From Sphingopyxis sp. LC81 (GTDB lineage Bacteria; Pseudomonadota; Alphaproteobacteria; Sphingomonadales; Sphingomonadaceae), in assembly GCF_000756375.1 (NCBI RefSeq), contig NZ_JNFD01000007.1:124001-188000 (forward strand): a stretch of DNA of 64,000 bases, read 5' to 3'. Made by a program: the position numbers and the translations under genes. The notes beneath the pieces were generated by a model that worked only from the letters and a program-made list of their open reading frames with translations, searched no databases and was not told where the DNA came from. Below, one piece after another: positions 1 through 8,656 of the stretch. Within the stretch, counting starts at the first letter, position 1. Each line of letters opens with the position of its first letter.

Positions 1-44
1 CGAAGCGATCCGGCGGCGCGTGGATCGGTTCGATCGATATATGG

Positions 45-2585
45 TCAGTCCAGCGGACATTTCGCGATGACGTCGGCTTCCATGCCGCCACCCAGGGCGA
101 CGCGTGACACGCTGATATTCAGGCTGCCACGGGTGTCGAGACGAAATGGCGCGGTGATGCGTGTCATGTCGGCGCCGGTCGCCGCGAAACATTTCAGCGG
201 CACCCCCAGTACGCGCCACTGGCCGGGTGCCAGTGCCGCAAATTCGGGTAGGTGAAGCGGACGGCCACAATCCGAGCCGTCGCAGCGAACCGACATGGCA
301 ACAGGTGCCGAGGGCGGCGCATCGAGGCGCAAGGTCGCGAGCAGCATGACGTCGCCATTGGTCTCTCGCGACAGGTCGACGGCATTCTGTGCGGCGATCT
401 CGACCGCGGCTCCGGCGGGGCCGGCAGCGATGACGAATTGCCGCGCGCCTTCCTGGACCGTGTGATCGGCCGCATGGACGGACGCCCGGCCCGACAGGCC
501 GGTGGCAGGAACCGTCGTCACGCGCAACGGATCGCCGCCATCGGCTTGCGAGACGGTCAGCGACCATGACGGCGTTGCCAGACCCTTATCGAAATAGACG
601 CCGCCGCCGCTGCCGTCGTCGGCGACCTGACTGTCCTGCGAAAGCGCTTTCCATGGCTGCGGGCCGTCGGCGTAGGTCAGGCCATAGCCAAAGGGAAACA
701 GCGTTGGGCCGCCATGTCTTGCCGTTGCCGGCCAGGCCGTCGGCAGGCGTCCCTGGAAATCAAAGGCCGGCGCCCGGTCCTTGCCGGCGAACAGCAGGTC
801 GGCGACACCAGCGCCTTCGGATCCCGGCAGCCAGGCGGTAACAAAGGCGTCGGCCTCGTTCAGCGCTTCGTTGATATAAAGCGGTCGCCCGGTGATCATC
901 ACCGCAACCACCGGAATTCCAGCCGCTTTCAGTTTGCGCATCGTCGCGAACGGGCGGCGCAGTTCGGGGCGAAGCTGGAGCGACGGGATGTCGCCCTGGA
1001 ATTCGGCATAAGGCGTTTCGCCAAAAACGACGATCGCCGCATCGGGGTGCCGCCCAAATTTGCCGTCGGGGGCGAGTTCGGCGCTGCCCCCCGCGGCAGC
1101 GACATTTTGCTCGATGCCGCGCCATAACGAGGTCGCGCCGAGAAAATCGCCGTTGCTTAACCCCGTGCCCTGCCAGCTCAGCGTCCAGCCGCCCGACTGG
1201 CGGGCGATGTCGTCGGCGCCGTCGCCCGCCACGAGGATATGCGCCTGCGGCTTGAGGGGCAGCACGCCGGTGTTTTTCAAGAGGACGAGCGACTTGCGGA
1301 CCGCTTCGCGTGCCACGGCCCGATGCTCTGGCGCACCGAGCAGGTCGAAACGGCCCGAATAGGCGCGCGCGGATGGCTTGCCCGCGTCGAACAGGCCCAG
1401 GCGCTGCTTGACGCGCAAGACACGCGCCACGGCGTCGTCGAGCCTGGCCATCGGGATCGTGCCATCCTTCACCTGGGCCAGCGTGCTTGCGTAAAGCGCG
1501 CGCCAGCTGTCGGGGGCCATGAACATGTCGATCCCGGCGTTGGCGGCAACGGGGCAGCTGGCGTTGCTGCAGCCGGCAACCTGTCCATGCGCGTTCCAGT
1601 CGGTGACGACAAAACCGCGGAAGTTCATCCGGTCTTTCAATATGTCGGCAATCAGCCCCCTGTTTCCGGAAATCTTGACGCCTTGCCAGCTCGAGAAGCT
1701 GGTCATCACGGTTGCGACGCCATTTTCCATTGCGGGAATATAGGGTGCTCCATGGATGAGGCGCAATTCGAGCTCGGAAACAGTCGCGTCGCCCTGGTCC
1801 TTGCCGTCCACGGTGGCGCCGTCGGCGAGAAAATGCTTGGTGCTTGCGGCAACATGCGGTCCCGCAAGAATGGGCGCGGTCGATGGCGGTCCCTGCAACC
1901 CGCGGATCATGCTTCCGACATAGGAGGCGACGAGCGCGGGGTCCGACGAATATCCTTCATAAGCGCGTCCCCAGCGATAATCCTGCGGGACGGTGACCGT
2001 CGGCGCGAACGTCCATTCCTGACCCGTCACGCGAATTTCGATCGCCGTTATCCGGCCGATGCGCTCGATCAGCGCGGGATCGCGGGCGGCGCCCAGGCCG
2101 ACATTGTGCGGGAACAGGGTGGCGCCGACGATATTGCTGTGTCCGTGCACGGCATCGGTGCCCCACATGATCGGAATCGCCGGCTGGCCCGGTGCGCGGT
2201 CCATCGACGCCGCGTAAAAGGCGTCGGCCAATGCGAGCCAGTCGCGTGCGGGCGCGAGGTCGTTTCCGCCGGGGCCCGAGTTTCCGCCGTTGAGCACCGA
2301 ACCAAGATGGAATTCGCGCACGTCCTCAGGGGTCACGCTGCCGATATCGGCCTGGACGATTTGCCCAACCTTCTGCTCCGCCGACATGCTGGCCAGCAGC
2401 GTCTGGACATGGGCTTCGCCATCGGCGGTCAAGACCCGCGGATAAGCAACTTCGGGCCATTCGAGCGGATTGACCGCGCCTGACGGCTTTTCGGGAGAAG
2501 AGTCGCCCTGCGATGCCGTCGCCGGGAGTGTCGAGGCCAAGGCCAGGGGGAGAAGGGAAGAATAGAGTATTGTTTTAAATCGCAT
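45..2585 (-). CDS. Glycoside hydrolase family 3, exo-beta-glucosidase/glucanase type
   Basis: Secreted or periplasmic beta-glycosidase, about 846 residues. The ATG at 2585 is preferred over one 11 codons upstream because GGAG precedes it at good spacing and the protein then opens with a signal peptide (MRFKTILYSSLLPLALAS...). The N-terminal GH3 barrel contains the KHF substrate-binding motif near residue 250 and VTDW near residue 329, whose Asp is the family nucleophile. The second GH3 domain follows (residues about 400-620), and the last 200 residues resemble the C-terminal beta-sandwich of ExoP-type glucan hydrolases. It is divergent from a TonB-dependent receptor across two LacI-type palindromes, so the pair probably takes up and trims a beta-glucan or cellodextrin. 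Exact linkage specificity (1,3 or 1,4) cannot be read. Confidence 0.92.
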   Translation of the reverse strand: MRFKTILYSSLLPLALASTLPATASQGDSSPEKPSGAVNPLEWPEVAYPRVLTADGEAHVQTLLASMSAEQKVGQIVQADIGSVTPEDVREFHLGSVLNGGNSGPGGNDLAPARDWLALADAFYAASMDRAPGQPAIPIMWGTDAVHGHSNIVGATLFPHNVGLGAARDPALIERIGRITAIEIRVTGQEWTFAPTVTVPQDYRWGRAYEGYSSDPALVASYVGSMIRGLQGPPSTAPILAGPHVAASTKHFLADGATVDGKDQGDATVSELELRLIHGAPYIPAMENGVATVMTSFSSWQGVKISGNRGLIADILKDRMNFRGFVVTDWNAHGQVAGCSNASCPVAANAGIDMFMAPDSWRALYASTLAQVKDGTIPMARLDDAVARVLRVKQRLGLFDAGKPSARAYSGRFDLLGAPEHRAVAREAVRKSLVLLKNTGVLPLKPQAHILVAGDGADDIARQSGGWTLSWQGTGLSNGDFLGATSLWRGIEQNVAAAGGSAELAPDGKFGRHPDAAIVVFGETPYAEFQGDIPSLQLRPELRRPFATMRKLKAAGIPVVAVMITGRPLYINEALNEADAFVTAWLPGSEGAGVADLLFAGKDRAPAFDFQGRLPTAWPATARHGGPTLFPFGYGLTYADGPQPWKALSQDSQVADDGSGGGVYFDKGLATPSWSLTVSQADGGDPLRVTTVPATGLSGRASVHAADHTVQEGARQFVIAAGPAGAAVEIAAQNAVDLSRETNGDVMLLATLRLDAPPSAPVAMSVRCDGSDCGRPLHLPEFAALAPGQWRVLGVPLKCFAATGADMTRITAPFRLDTRGSLNISVSRVALGGGMEADVIAKCPLD

Positions 2586-2637
2586 AAATCCATCTCCGGG
2601 CGTTTTGGCCTTTGCCATTCTTGGACCAAATTCTCTC

Positions 2638-2651
2638 TGTCAACCTTGACA
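2638..2651. promoter_or_regulatory. LacI-type operator palindrome, proximal to the GH3 gene
   Basis: TGTCAACCTTGACA is a 14-bp inverted repeat, perfect except for its central base pair. It lies between the divergent GH3 and receptor genes and resembles the sites bound by LacI-family dimers. The LacI gene at 5989-7017 is the obvious candidate ligand-responsive repressor; that pairing is inferred. Confidence 0.5.
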
Positions 2652-2699
2652 TATAATTACAGTGAATGGTCCAGATATCGGCAATTTCGAAACATCGTT

Positions 2700-2713
2700 T
2701 GACAACGTTGACA
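2700..2713. promoter_or_regulatory. LacI-type operator palindrome, proximal to the TonB receptor gene
   Basis: TGACAACGTTGACA has the central CG and AACGTT core typical of LacI-family operators, with six of seven base pairs symmetric. Its centre is 62 bp from that of the palindrome at 2638-2651, close to six helical turns, which would suit cooperative or looped binding. Confidence 0.55.
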
Positions 2714-2848
2714 AGATTATGCAACAAAAATGGGGCGCAGGGTTTTCACACCTTCGAGTCCGTTCGTCGGTCTCGGCGAGTGCTTCCGCCCCGCGCGATG
2801 AAAAGTTTCATTGTCCGCACACCAAGATGCGGTTTGGGAGGGATGGAA

Positions 2849-5833
2849 ATGATCAGCGGGACTTTGCGCCACCGAAGGACGTTGTTTGCTGCGGCATCGG
2901 TCTTGGCAATGGGATTGGCCGGTTCACCTGCCTTTGCGCAGTCCGAAACGGCAACGGATGAAAGCGCGGAAGGCGAGATCGTCGTAACCGGCTTTCGCGC
3001 ATCGCTGCAGAATGCGCTGAATGCCAAACGCGATTCGAACCTGATCATCGAATCGGTGACGGCCGAGGATATCGGGAAATTTCCCGACCAGAATGTCGCC
3101 GAATCGTTGCAACGCCTTCCGGGAATTCAGATCGACCGCGAAAACGGCCAGGGGTCGAAGGTTCGGATTCGCGGCCTCGAGCAGAATGTGACCCTGCTCA
3201 ATGGCGAACTTTTTGTCAGCGGGCTCGAAGTCTACAAGGTCGGCGAGGGAAATTATAACCGCAATGACAGCCTCGAAGGCGTGCCATCCGAACTGATCGG
3301 GGGGATCGAGGTTTTCAAGTCGCCCAATGCCTCGCTCCTCGAAGGCGGTCTTGGCGGCATCGTCAATCTGAAGACCCGCAATCCGCTCGATTTGCAGGAC
3401 GGCCTGACGGTCGCCGGCAACGTCAAAATGAGCAAGGGCAGCGAAATCGGCGGTTGGAAACCCGCCGGCGCGGCGGTGCTCGGCTATAATTTCAATGATC
3501 GGCTCGGGATCATCGCATCGTTCAGCTACGAGCAGACGAACAATCACGTCAATGTCCTGGGCGGCGACAATCGCGGCAACTGGGCCTTTGCCGGCGGGCG
3601 CCGCGACACCGCGACCGTTCCGACCAATTATTATGCACCCGAATATCGTTACGTCACCGACCGCGACCAGTATCGCCGGCGTTGGGGCGCGTCGCTCGGG
3701 GTCAACTTCAAACCGACCGACGAACTCGAAGTCAGCGCGCAATATTTCCATTCGGACCTGAAAATCGACACGCGCGAAGCATCGGTCAAATTCCCGTTCG
3801 GGCAGGGCGAGTCGCAGGGTCTGGTGGGCAGTTACAACATCAACGACGATGGCGTCCTGCTCGACGGAACCGTGCGCGCGCAATCGGCGGAGGCGATCTC
3901 GTTCGTCGATGTCTCGAAGATCAAATCGGACAATCTCCAGTTCGGGATCGACTGGGACAACGACACCAACTTCCGCGCATCGATCATGGCCGACTATTCA
4001 TCGTCCAAGATGGGCCGCGAAGTGGCGAACAACGACGTGCGCTACACCGCCTATGGCGTGCGCGGTCCGGGCACGTCGGGGCCGCAGCCGGGATTCATAC
4101 CCAATCCGGCGGCGCCGCGGACCTTTGATTTCACCTATAAGAATGGCGACTTCCCGAGCTTTGGCATCGCGCCGGGCAGCCCGCAGGACCTGTTCAGCAA
4201 TCCCGCCTACGGCTTCTTCAAATCGCACTGGGCGTTTGGCGACCGGTCCGACATCAAGGGGCATTCGATCCGCGCCGACTTCGGCTATGATGTCGATGAT
4301 AGCGACACGAACACGATCACGCTGAGTGCGGGCTTTCGCTATGGCCAGCGCACGGTCGATTTCACATCGGGCCGTTATCTCGCCGACTATAGAGGCAAGG
4401 GCGAGCTCGACGCGACCGCGATACCCGGCGCCCAGCGCGTGCCCGGCTACTCCTATAATTGGACGCCCTATGGCTATTTCCAGGACGGGGCGATCGGCTA
4501 CAAGATTTGCGACCTGCCCGAAGCGAACAAGCCCGCGGCCTTCGCCGGATGCACCCGCTTCGGCAACTCGCCGGCATTGATCACGCCCTACCAAACCTTG
4601 ACCAGCAACCCCGAACGGGTCGAGACGATCACCAATTTTGCGGGCGGCGGCCAAGTCGCGGGCGATACGGTCTTGGTGGCCGACCGGTCGCAGATGACCA
4701 ATGCCCTGCAATGGATCCAGTCGCTCTATCCCAACACGCCGTTCACCTTCTTTGCCGATCCCTTGCAGACCTATCGGGTCAAGGAGGAGACGAAGTCGGG
4801 ATATGTCATGGCCGACATGGGCGGGCTCGACGATCCCTATCATGTCAATGTCGGGCTTCGCATCGTCAACACCAGCTTGACCGTCGACCAGAACCAGCCG
4901 GCCAGTGCCGATCCCAGCTATTGGGGAACCGATAGCTGGAACGGCGTGCTGCGCGACTTCAACACGGCCCGCGTCGTTCGCCGCTACACCGACTTCTTGC
5001 CGAGCGTGAATGCGGTCTTCAACGTGAGCGAAGGCGACAAGGTCCGCTTCTCGGCTGCGCGCGTCGTGGCACGCCAGCCGCTGGTTTCGCTCGGACAGGG
5101 CTTCGCCACCCAGTTTACGCGTGACCCGGCGGACGATCTGTTCAAATTCACCAACGGAAGCCGCGGCAACGCCGACCTCGATCCGTTCCGCGCCTATCAG
5201 TTCGATCTCGGCTTCGAGCATTATTTCGGAAATCAGGGGCTTTTGTCCGCCGGACTCTTCTGGAAGGAGGTCGACAGTTTCATCGTCAACGAAACCGTCG
5301 CGGTCTTCGTGAACGACCAGGGGGGCGGCAGGCTGGGGCCCGTGTCCCAGCCCGCGAACGGATCGGGCGGCCGGGTGAAGGGGTTCGAGCTCGCGGCGCA
5401 ATATGCCCTCGACTTCGGCCTCGGCTTTACCGCGAACTACACCTTCTCGGACACCAGCACCGACTTCAGCACCGACTTCAGCAATAAGCTGCCGTTGCCG
5501 GGCGTGTCCAAACATTCGGCGAACGGCCAGATCTATTTCGAAAAATATGGCTTCGCCGCGCGGGCCTCGTACAGCTGGCGTTCGAAGCAATATCTTGGAA
5601 ACTTCGGTTTCGCCGACGGGACGACCACGCGCAACCTCGGCATCTACCAAAAATCCTATGGCCAACTCGACGGCCAGATCAGTTATAAGATCACCGACAA
5701 TTTCGAGGTCTTTGCAGAGGCGATCAACATCACCAAGGCCGATACCAGCGTGTATCTGCAATTTCCCGAACTGCCCTTCCGCTATGAATCGGGCTCGAGG
5801 CGGATCTACGGCGGGGTAAAATTCAACTTCTGA
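2849..5833 (+). CDS. TonB-dependent outer-membrane receptor (carbohydrate-uptake type)
   Basis: Outer-membrane active transporter, about 994 residues. I place the start at ATG 2849, after GGGAGG at correct spacing; it gives a signal peptide ending near ...GSPAFAQ. The TonB-box region GEIVVTGFR is followed by a plug with IGKFPDQNVAESLQRLPG, a signature of the large proteobacterial receptor family that imports plant-derived oligosaccharides. The beta-barrel fills the rest and ends with Phe (GGVKFNF), as expected for BAM-assembled proteins. It is divergent from a GH3 glycosidase and followed by a LacI regulator, so a beta-gluco-oligosaccharide is the likeliest substrate. No SusD-like partner is present. 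Confidence 0.93.
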   Translation: MISGTLRHRRTLFAAASVLAMGLAGSPAFAQSETATDESAEGEIVVTGFRASLQNALNAKRDSNLIIESVTAEDIGKFPDQNVAESLQRLPGIQIDRENGQGSKVRIRGLEQNVTLLNGELFVSGLEVYKVGEGNYNRNDSLEGVPSELIGGIEVFKSPNASLLEGGLGGIVNLKTRNPLDLQDGLTVAGNVKMSKGSEIGGWKPAGAAVLGYNFNDRLGIIASFSYEQTNNHVNVLGGDNRGNWAFAGGRRDTATVPTNYYAPEYRYVTDRDQYRRRWGASLGVNFKPTDELEVSAQYFHSDLKIDTREASVKFPFGQGESQGLVGSYNINDDGVLLDGTVRAQSAEAISFVDVSKIKSDNLQFGIDWDNDTNFRASIMADYSSSKMGREVANNDVRYTAYGVRGPGTSGPQPGFIPNPAAPRTFDFTYKNGDFPSFGIAPGSPQDLFSNPAYGFFKSHWAFGDRSDIKGHSIRADFGYDVDDSDTNTITLSAGFRYGQRTVDFTSGRYLADYRGKGELDATAIPGAQRVPGYSYNWTPYGYFQDGAIGYKICDLPEANKPAAFAGCTRFGNSPALITPYQTLTSNPERVETITNFAGGGQVAGDTVLVADRSQMTNALQWIQSLYPNTPFTFFADPLQTYRVKEETKSGYVMADMGGLDDPYHVNVGLRIVNTSLTVDQNQPASADPSYWGTDSWNGVLRDFNTARVVRRYTDFLPSVNAVFNVSEGDKVRFSAARVVARQPLVSLGQGFATQFTRDPADDLFKFTNGSRGNADLDPFRAYQFDLGFEHYFGNQGLLSAGLFWKEVDSFIVNETVAVFVNDQGGGRLGPVSQPANGSGGRVKGFELAAQYALDFGLGFTANYTFSDTSTDFSTDFSNKLPLPGVSKHSANGQIYFEKYGFAARASYSWRSKQYLGNFGFADGTTTRNLGIYQKSYGQLDGQISYKITDNFEVFAEAINITKADTSVYLQFPELPFRYESGSRRIYGGVKFNF

Positions 5834-5856
5834 TTTCGGCGTCCTCCGGAAAATGG

Positions 5857-5895
5857 CAGCGGCTCTTCTCGTGAAGGGCCGCTGTCCTTTCTCAC
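5857..5895 (+). terminator. Rho-independent terminator of the TonB receptor gene
   Basis: A 12-bp stem (CAGCGGC... pairing with ...GCCGCTG, one G-T wobble) with a TCGT loop at 5857-5884 is followed by a pyrimidine-rich TCCTTTCTC run, 23 nt after the receptor stop codon. Confidence 0.7.
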
Positions 5896-5988
5896 TACGC
5901 TCGTTACATCGACGCCCGCCGGCGCATCGATAAGCTTTACCCGGTCGTCGAATGCGGCCTCAAGTGTGCAGGCCCTATCCCCTCCAGG

Positions 5989-7017
5989 CTATGACGAAGT
6001 CGGCGGCGGCGCGGCGGTCAGCCGATCGACGAGCTGATGGGCATGGATGACCATGCCGCCCGGATCCTCGCCCGCCAGTTTGCGCAGCAGCATGTCGGCC
6101 GCCGTCTTGGCCATCTCCATGACCGGCTGGCGGATCGTCGTAAGGCGCGGCCACACGACGCGGGCGATCTCGGAATCATCGAAGCCGACGACCGTCAGGT
6201 CGGCAGGAACATCGAATCCCAATTCGCGCGCCGCCGACATGGCGCCGACCGCCATATCGTCATTCTGCGCCAATATGGCGGTTGGCCGCAGCTTGCGTGA
6301 CAGGAGTCGCTTCGTCGCTTCATATCCCGATTCAAAGCTGAAATCGCCGGTTTCGACCAGTTCGGGAAGCGGTGGCAGGCCGTTGGCATCGAACGCCTGA
6401 TGATAGCCGATGAGGCGCTGGGCGCTCGCCGCGTGGGCCGGATCGCCCATGATGATCGCGATTGTCCGGTGGCCAAGCGCGATGACATGCTCGGCGATCT
6501 CGCGCGCCGCTGCGACATCGTCCATTGCCGTCGACAGGCCGACGTCGAGCCAGGACTGGGGCGCGATCCGGGCGAAGGGAATGTGCGCATCGGAAAGCCC
6601 GTCGAGAATGTCGGGGTGGTCGGACGCCGGCGGTGCGAGGATCACGCCGTCCAGTGCCGCGGAGCGCACGAGGCTGACCACTTCGAGCGGGCGGTCCATT
6701 ACCGATTGGACGGGCAGCACGATCAGGCGGTAGCGTTCGCCGTGCAATCGTTCGAGCGCACCCCGCTGCAATTCGACGACATAGCTTGGACTCGGCTTTT
6801 CATAGATCAAACCGATGAGGTAGGACTGTCTCCGGACCAGGCCCTGTGCCAGGACATTGGGGTGATAGTTAAGCTCCTTGGCCGCGCGGAGCACCTTTTT
6901 GCGCAGCGCCGGCGAAATATGCGGTTCATCGTTGAAGACGCGCGATACGCTTTTAGGTGACACTTGCGCGAGCTTGGCGACGTCAATGCTGGTAGAGCGC
7001 TTTTCTCCATGGGCCAT
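5989..7017 (-). CDS. LacI-family transcriptional regulator
   Basis: DNA-binding sugar-responsive regulator, about 342 residues from ATG 7017; a GTG three codons upstream is an alternative. The N-terminal helix-turn-helix reads TSIDVAKLAQVSPKSVSRVF, followed by the hinge helix (LNYHPNVLAQGL) and a periplasmic-binding-protein-like effector domain ending near ...VDRLTAAPPP. It lies convergent with the TonB receptor gene and most probably controls the GH3/receptor pair through the palindromes at 2638 and 2700. The effector cannot be assigned from sequence. A half-site (CGTTGTCA) about 25 bp upstream of the start could allow autoregulation, but this is weak. Confidence 0.9.
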   Translation of the reverse strand: MAHGEKRSTSIDVAKLAQVSPKSVSRVFNDEPHISPALRKKVLRAAKELNYHPNVLAQGLVRRQSYLIGLIYEKPSPSYVVELQRGALERLHGERYRLIVLPVQSVMDRPLEVVSLVRSAALDGVILAPPASDHPDILDGLSDAHIPFARIAPQSWLDVGLSTAMDDVAAAREIAEHVIALGHRTIAIIMGDPAHAASAQRLIGYHQAFDANGLPPLPELVETGDFSFESGYEATKRLLSRKLRPTAILAQNDDMAVGAMSAARELGFDVPADLTVVGFDDSEIARVVWPRLTTIRQPVMEMAKTAADMLLRKLAGEDPGGMVIHAHQLVDRLTAAPPPTSS

Positions 7018-7304
7018 GCCTGCCACTCGTGACGAAATTGTCCTTCGTTGTCAATTGTGCGTACGGGCACCGGTGATTGAGGATGCTGATCGTCAGCCGC
7101 CGCATGCGATATCGGATGACATGACTATGCTTGCCCGACGTGAATATTCGGATCCCGAAACCCGGCGGTTCGCCGTTTCCGCGAAAGCGGCGCGTAAGCC
7201 ACAGGGCATGTTCGTGGCAGGATCTGGGTCGGCATTGGCGGAGTTGGTTTTGTCTTTTTGGTGAAATATGAGTGTCTTAGGCGATAAATGCGGGCTCTGG
7301 CAAT
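7018..7304. other. Non-coding stretch upstream of lacI
   Basis: This is the first part of a 422-bp gap between the LacI gene and the CoA-transferase gene. I see no credible reading frame, no strong terminator and no clear promoter for the downstream operon. Its 3' part holds the tRNA-like remnant annotated separately. Confidence 0.4.
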
Positions 7305-7374
7305 GAATGGCATAGCCTGTTAGTACCCGCTCCGAAGGCGGAGGACGGGGCTTCGAATCCCTTAGGATGCGCCA
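7305..7374 (+). pseudogene. Degenerate tRNA 3' portion (tRNA-like remnant)
   Basis: The sequence ends in a tRNA-like T-arm and acceptor: TTCGAAT at 7352-7358, then an acceptor-like 3' strand and terminal CCA at 7372-7374. A CCGAA-containing loop flanked by CCCGC/GCGGA at about 7326-7341 looks like an anticodon arm, reminiscent of tRNA-Arg(CCG). However the base at T-stem position 53 is C instead of G, U33 is missing, and no matching 5' acceptor strand (about GCATCCT) or normal D-arm is found upstream. It is therefore not a functional tRNA; it may be a fragment duplicated by an old integration event. Confidence 0.3.
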
Positions 7375-7439
7375 GATAGCTTCCTGCGGCCGTTGAGGCC
7401 GGGGATTTCGCGAGAGGCTCTCAGGGGGATTGGCGCCGG

Positions 7440-8636
7440 ATGTACGACCTGCTGGCCGGCCTGTCGGTGATCGAAGCTTCGTCCTTTGTCGCCTCTCCGA
7501 CCGCCGGACTTTACTGCGCGCAGATGGGCGCCGAAGTGATCCGCGTCGACCAGATCGGCGGCGGCCCCGACTTTCGCCGATGGCCGGTGACGGGCGCCAA
7601 TGATTCGCTCTATTGGGAAAATCTCAACCGCGCCAAAAAGTCGGTCGCGCTCGACCTTGCACGGCCCGAGGGGCGCGAGCTGCTCCAGGCGCTGGTGCGC
7701 GCGACGGGGCAATTCGTCACCAATTTTCCGGTCGGCGGCTTCCTGTCGCATGAAAAGCTGGCCGAAGGGCGCCCCGACCTCATCACCATCCGCGTGATGG
7801 GCTGGGCCGACGGGTCGCCCGCGCTCGACTATACGGTGAACAACAGTGTCGGTTATCCGATGCTGACGGGCGCGGGCCCCGAGCCGGTCAATCATGTGCT
7901 GCCGGCATGGGATTTGCTCACGGGCGCCTATGCCGCCTTTGCGCTGCTCGCGGCGATCCAGCGGCGCACCGTGACCGGCGAGGGCGGCGAGGTGCGCCTG
8001 CCGCTGTCCGACGTCGCGATCGGCACCGTCGCCAATCTCGGCGGGGTCGCCGAAATGCTCTATTCGGGTGCGAACCGCCCGCGCCTCGGCAACGCCGTCT
8101 ATGGCCTGTTCGGGCGCGATTTTGTCACGGCCGACGCCCAGCGAACGATGATCGTCGTCGTCACGCCGCGCCAATGGGCCAATCTGGTCGCCGCCCTAGG
8201 GCTCGACGAGGCGATCGCGGTGATCGAGGTCGCCCGCGGGGTGTCGTTCGCGACCGACGACGGGCTGCGTTTCACGCATCGCGACGCGCTCTATCCGCTG
8301 TTCGAAAAGGCGATCGCAAGCCGCGATCATGCCGATCTGGCGGCCGAGTTCGACGCGGGCGGCATCGTCCATTCGCCCTATCGCACGATGCACGATGCGG
8401 TGCAGGACCCGGCGCTCGTCGGCAACAATCCGATCTTCGGGTACGCCGACAATCCTAGCGGTTTCGCTTATCCCGCCGCGGGCGCCTTTGCGACATTGCC
8501 GCAGCAGGAACGCCAGCCGCCGCGTGCCGCACCGCGCAACGGGCAGCATAGCGAGGAAATCTTGAGCGAGCGCCTGTCGCTTTCATCGGGTGAGCTTGCC
8601 CGGCTGATCGATGCCGGTATCGTCGGTATCGGCTGA
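7440..8636 (+). CDS. CaiB/BaiF family (class III) CoA-transferase
   Basis: Transfers CoA between carboxylic acids; 398 residues, normal for the family. The N-terminus (DLLAGLSVIEASSFVASPTAGLYCAQMGAEVIRVD) and the NRAKKSVALDL segment are family hallmarks; the Asp that forms the acyl-anhydride intermediate should fall around residues 155-165 (PAWDLLTGAYAA). It is the first gene of a tight operon with a thiolase (20 nt downstream) and an acyl-CoA dehydrogenase. Together they suggest activation of an organic acid by CoA transfer followed by partial beta-oxidation. The acid is unknown, and no enoyl-CoA hydratase or 3-hydroxyacyl-CoA dehydrogenase is in the window. Confidence 0.88.
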   Translation: MYDLLAGLSVIEASSFVASPTAGLYCAQMGAEVIRVDQIGGGPDFRRWPVTGANDSLYWENLNRAKKSVALDLARPEGRELLQALVRATGQFVTNFPVGGFLSHEKLAEGRPDLITIRVMGWADGSPALDYTVNNSVGYPMLTGAGPEPVNHVLPAWDLLTGAYAAFALLAAIQRRTVTGEGGEVRLPLSDVAIGTVANLGGVAEMLYSGANRPRLGNAVYGLFGRDFVTADAQRTMIVVVTPRQWANLVAALGLDEAIAVIEVARGVSFATDDGLRFTHRDALYPLFEKAIASRDHADLAAEFDAGGIVHSPYRTMHDAVQDPALVGNNPIFGYADNPSGFAYPAAGAFATLPQQERQPPRAAPRNGQHSEEILSERLSLSSGELARLIDAGIVGIG

Positions 8637-8656
8637 TCCTATGGAGAAATATTGAC

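Noticed and set aside
1239..2483. Long plus-strand open frame opposite the GH3 gene
   Set aside because: It is a GC-rich antisense frame of a clearly real gene, with no family resemblance and no initiation signals.
7018..7060. LacI operator for autoregulation of the regulator at 5989-7017
   Set aside because: Only a half-site (CGTTGTCA) is present; the other arm does not match.
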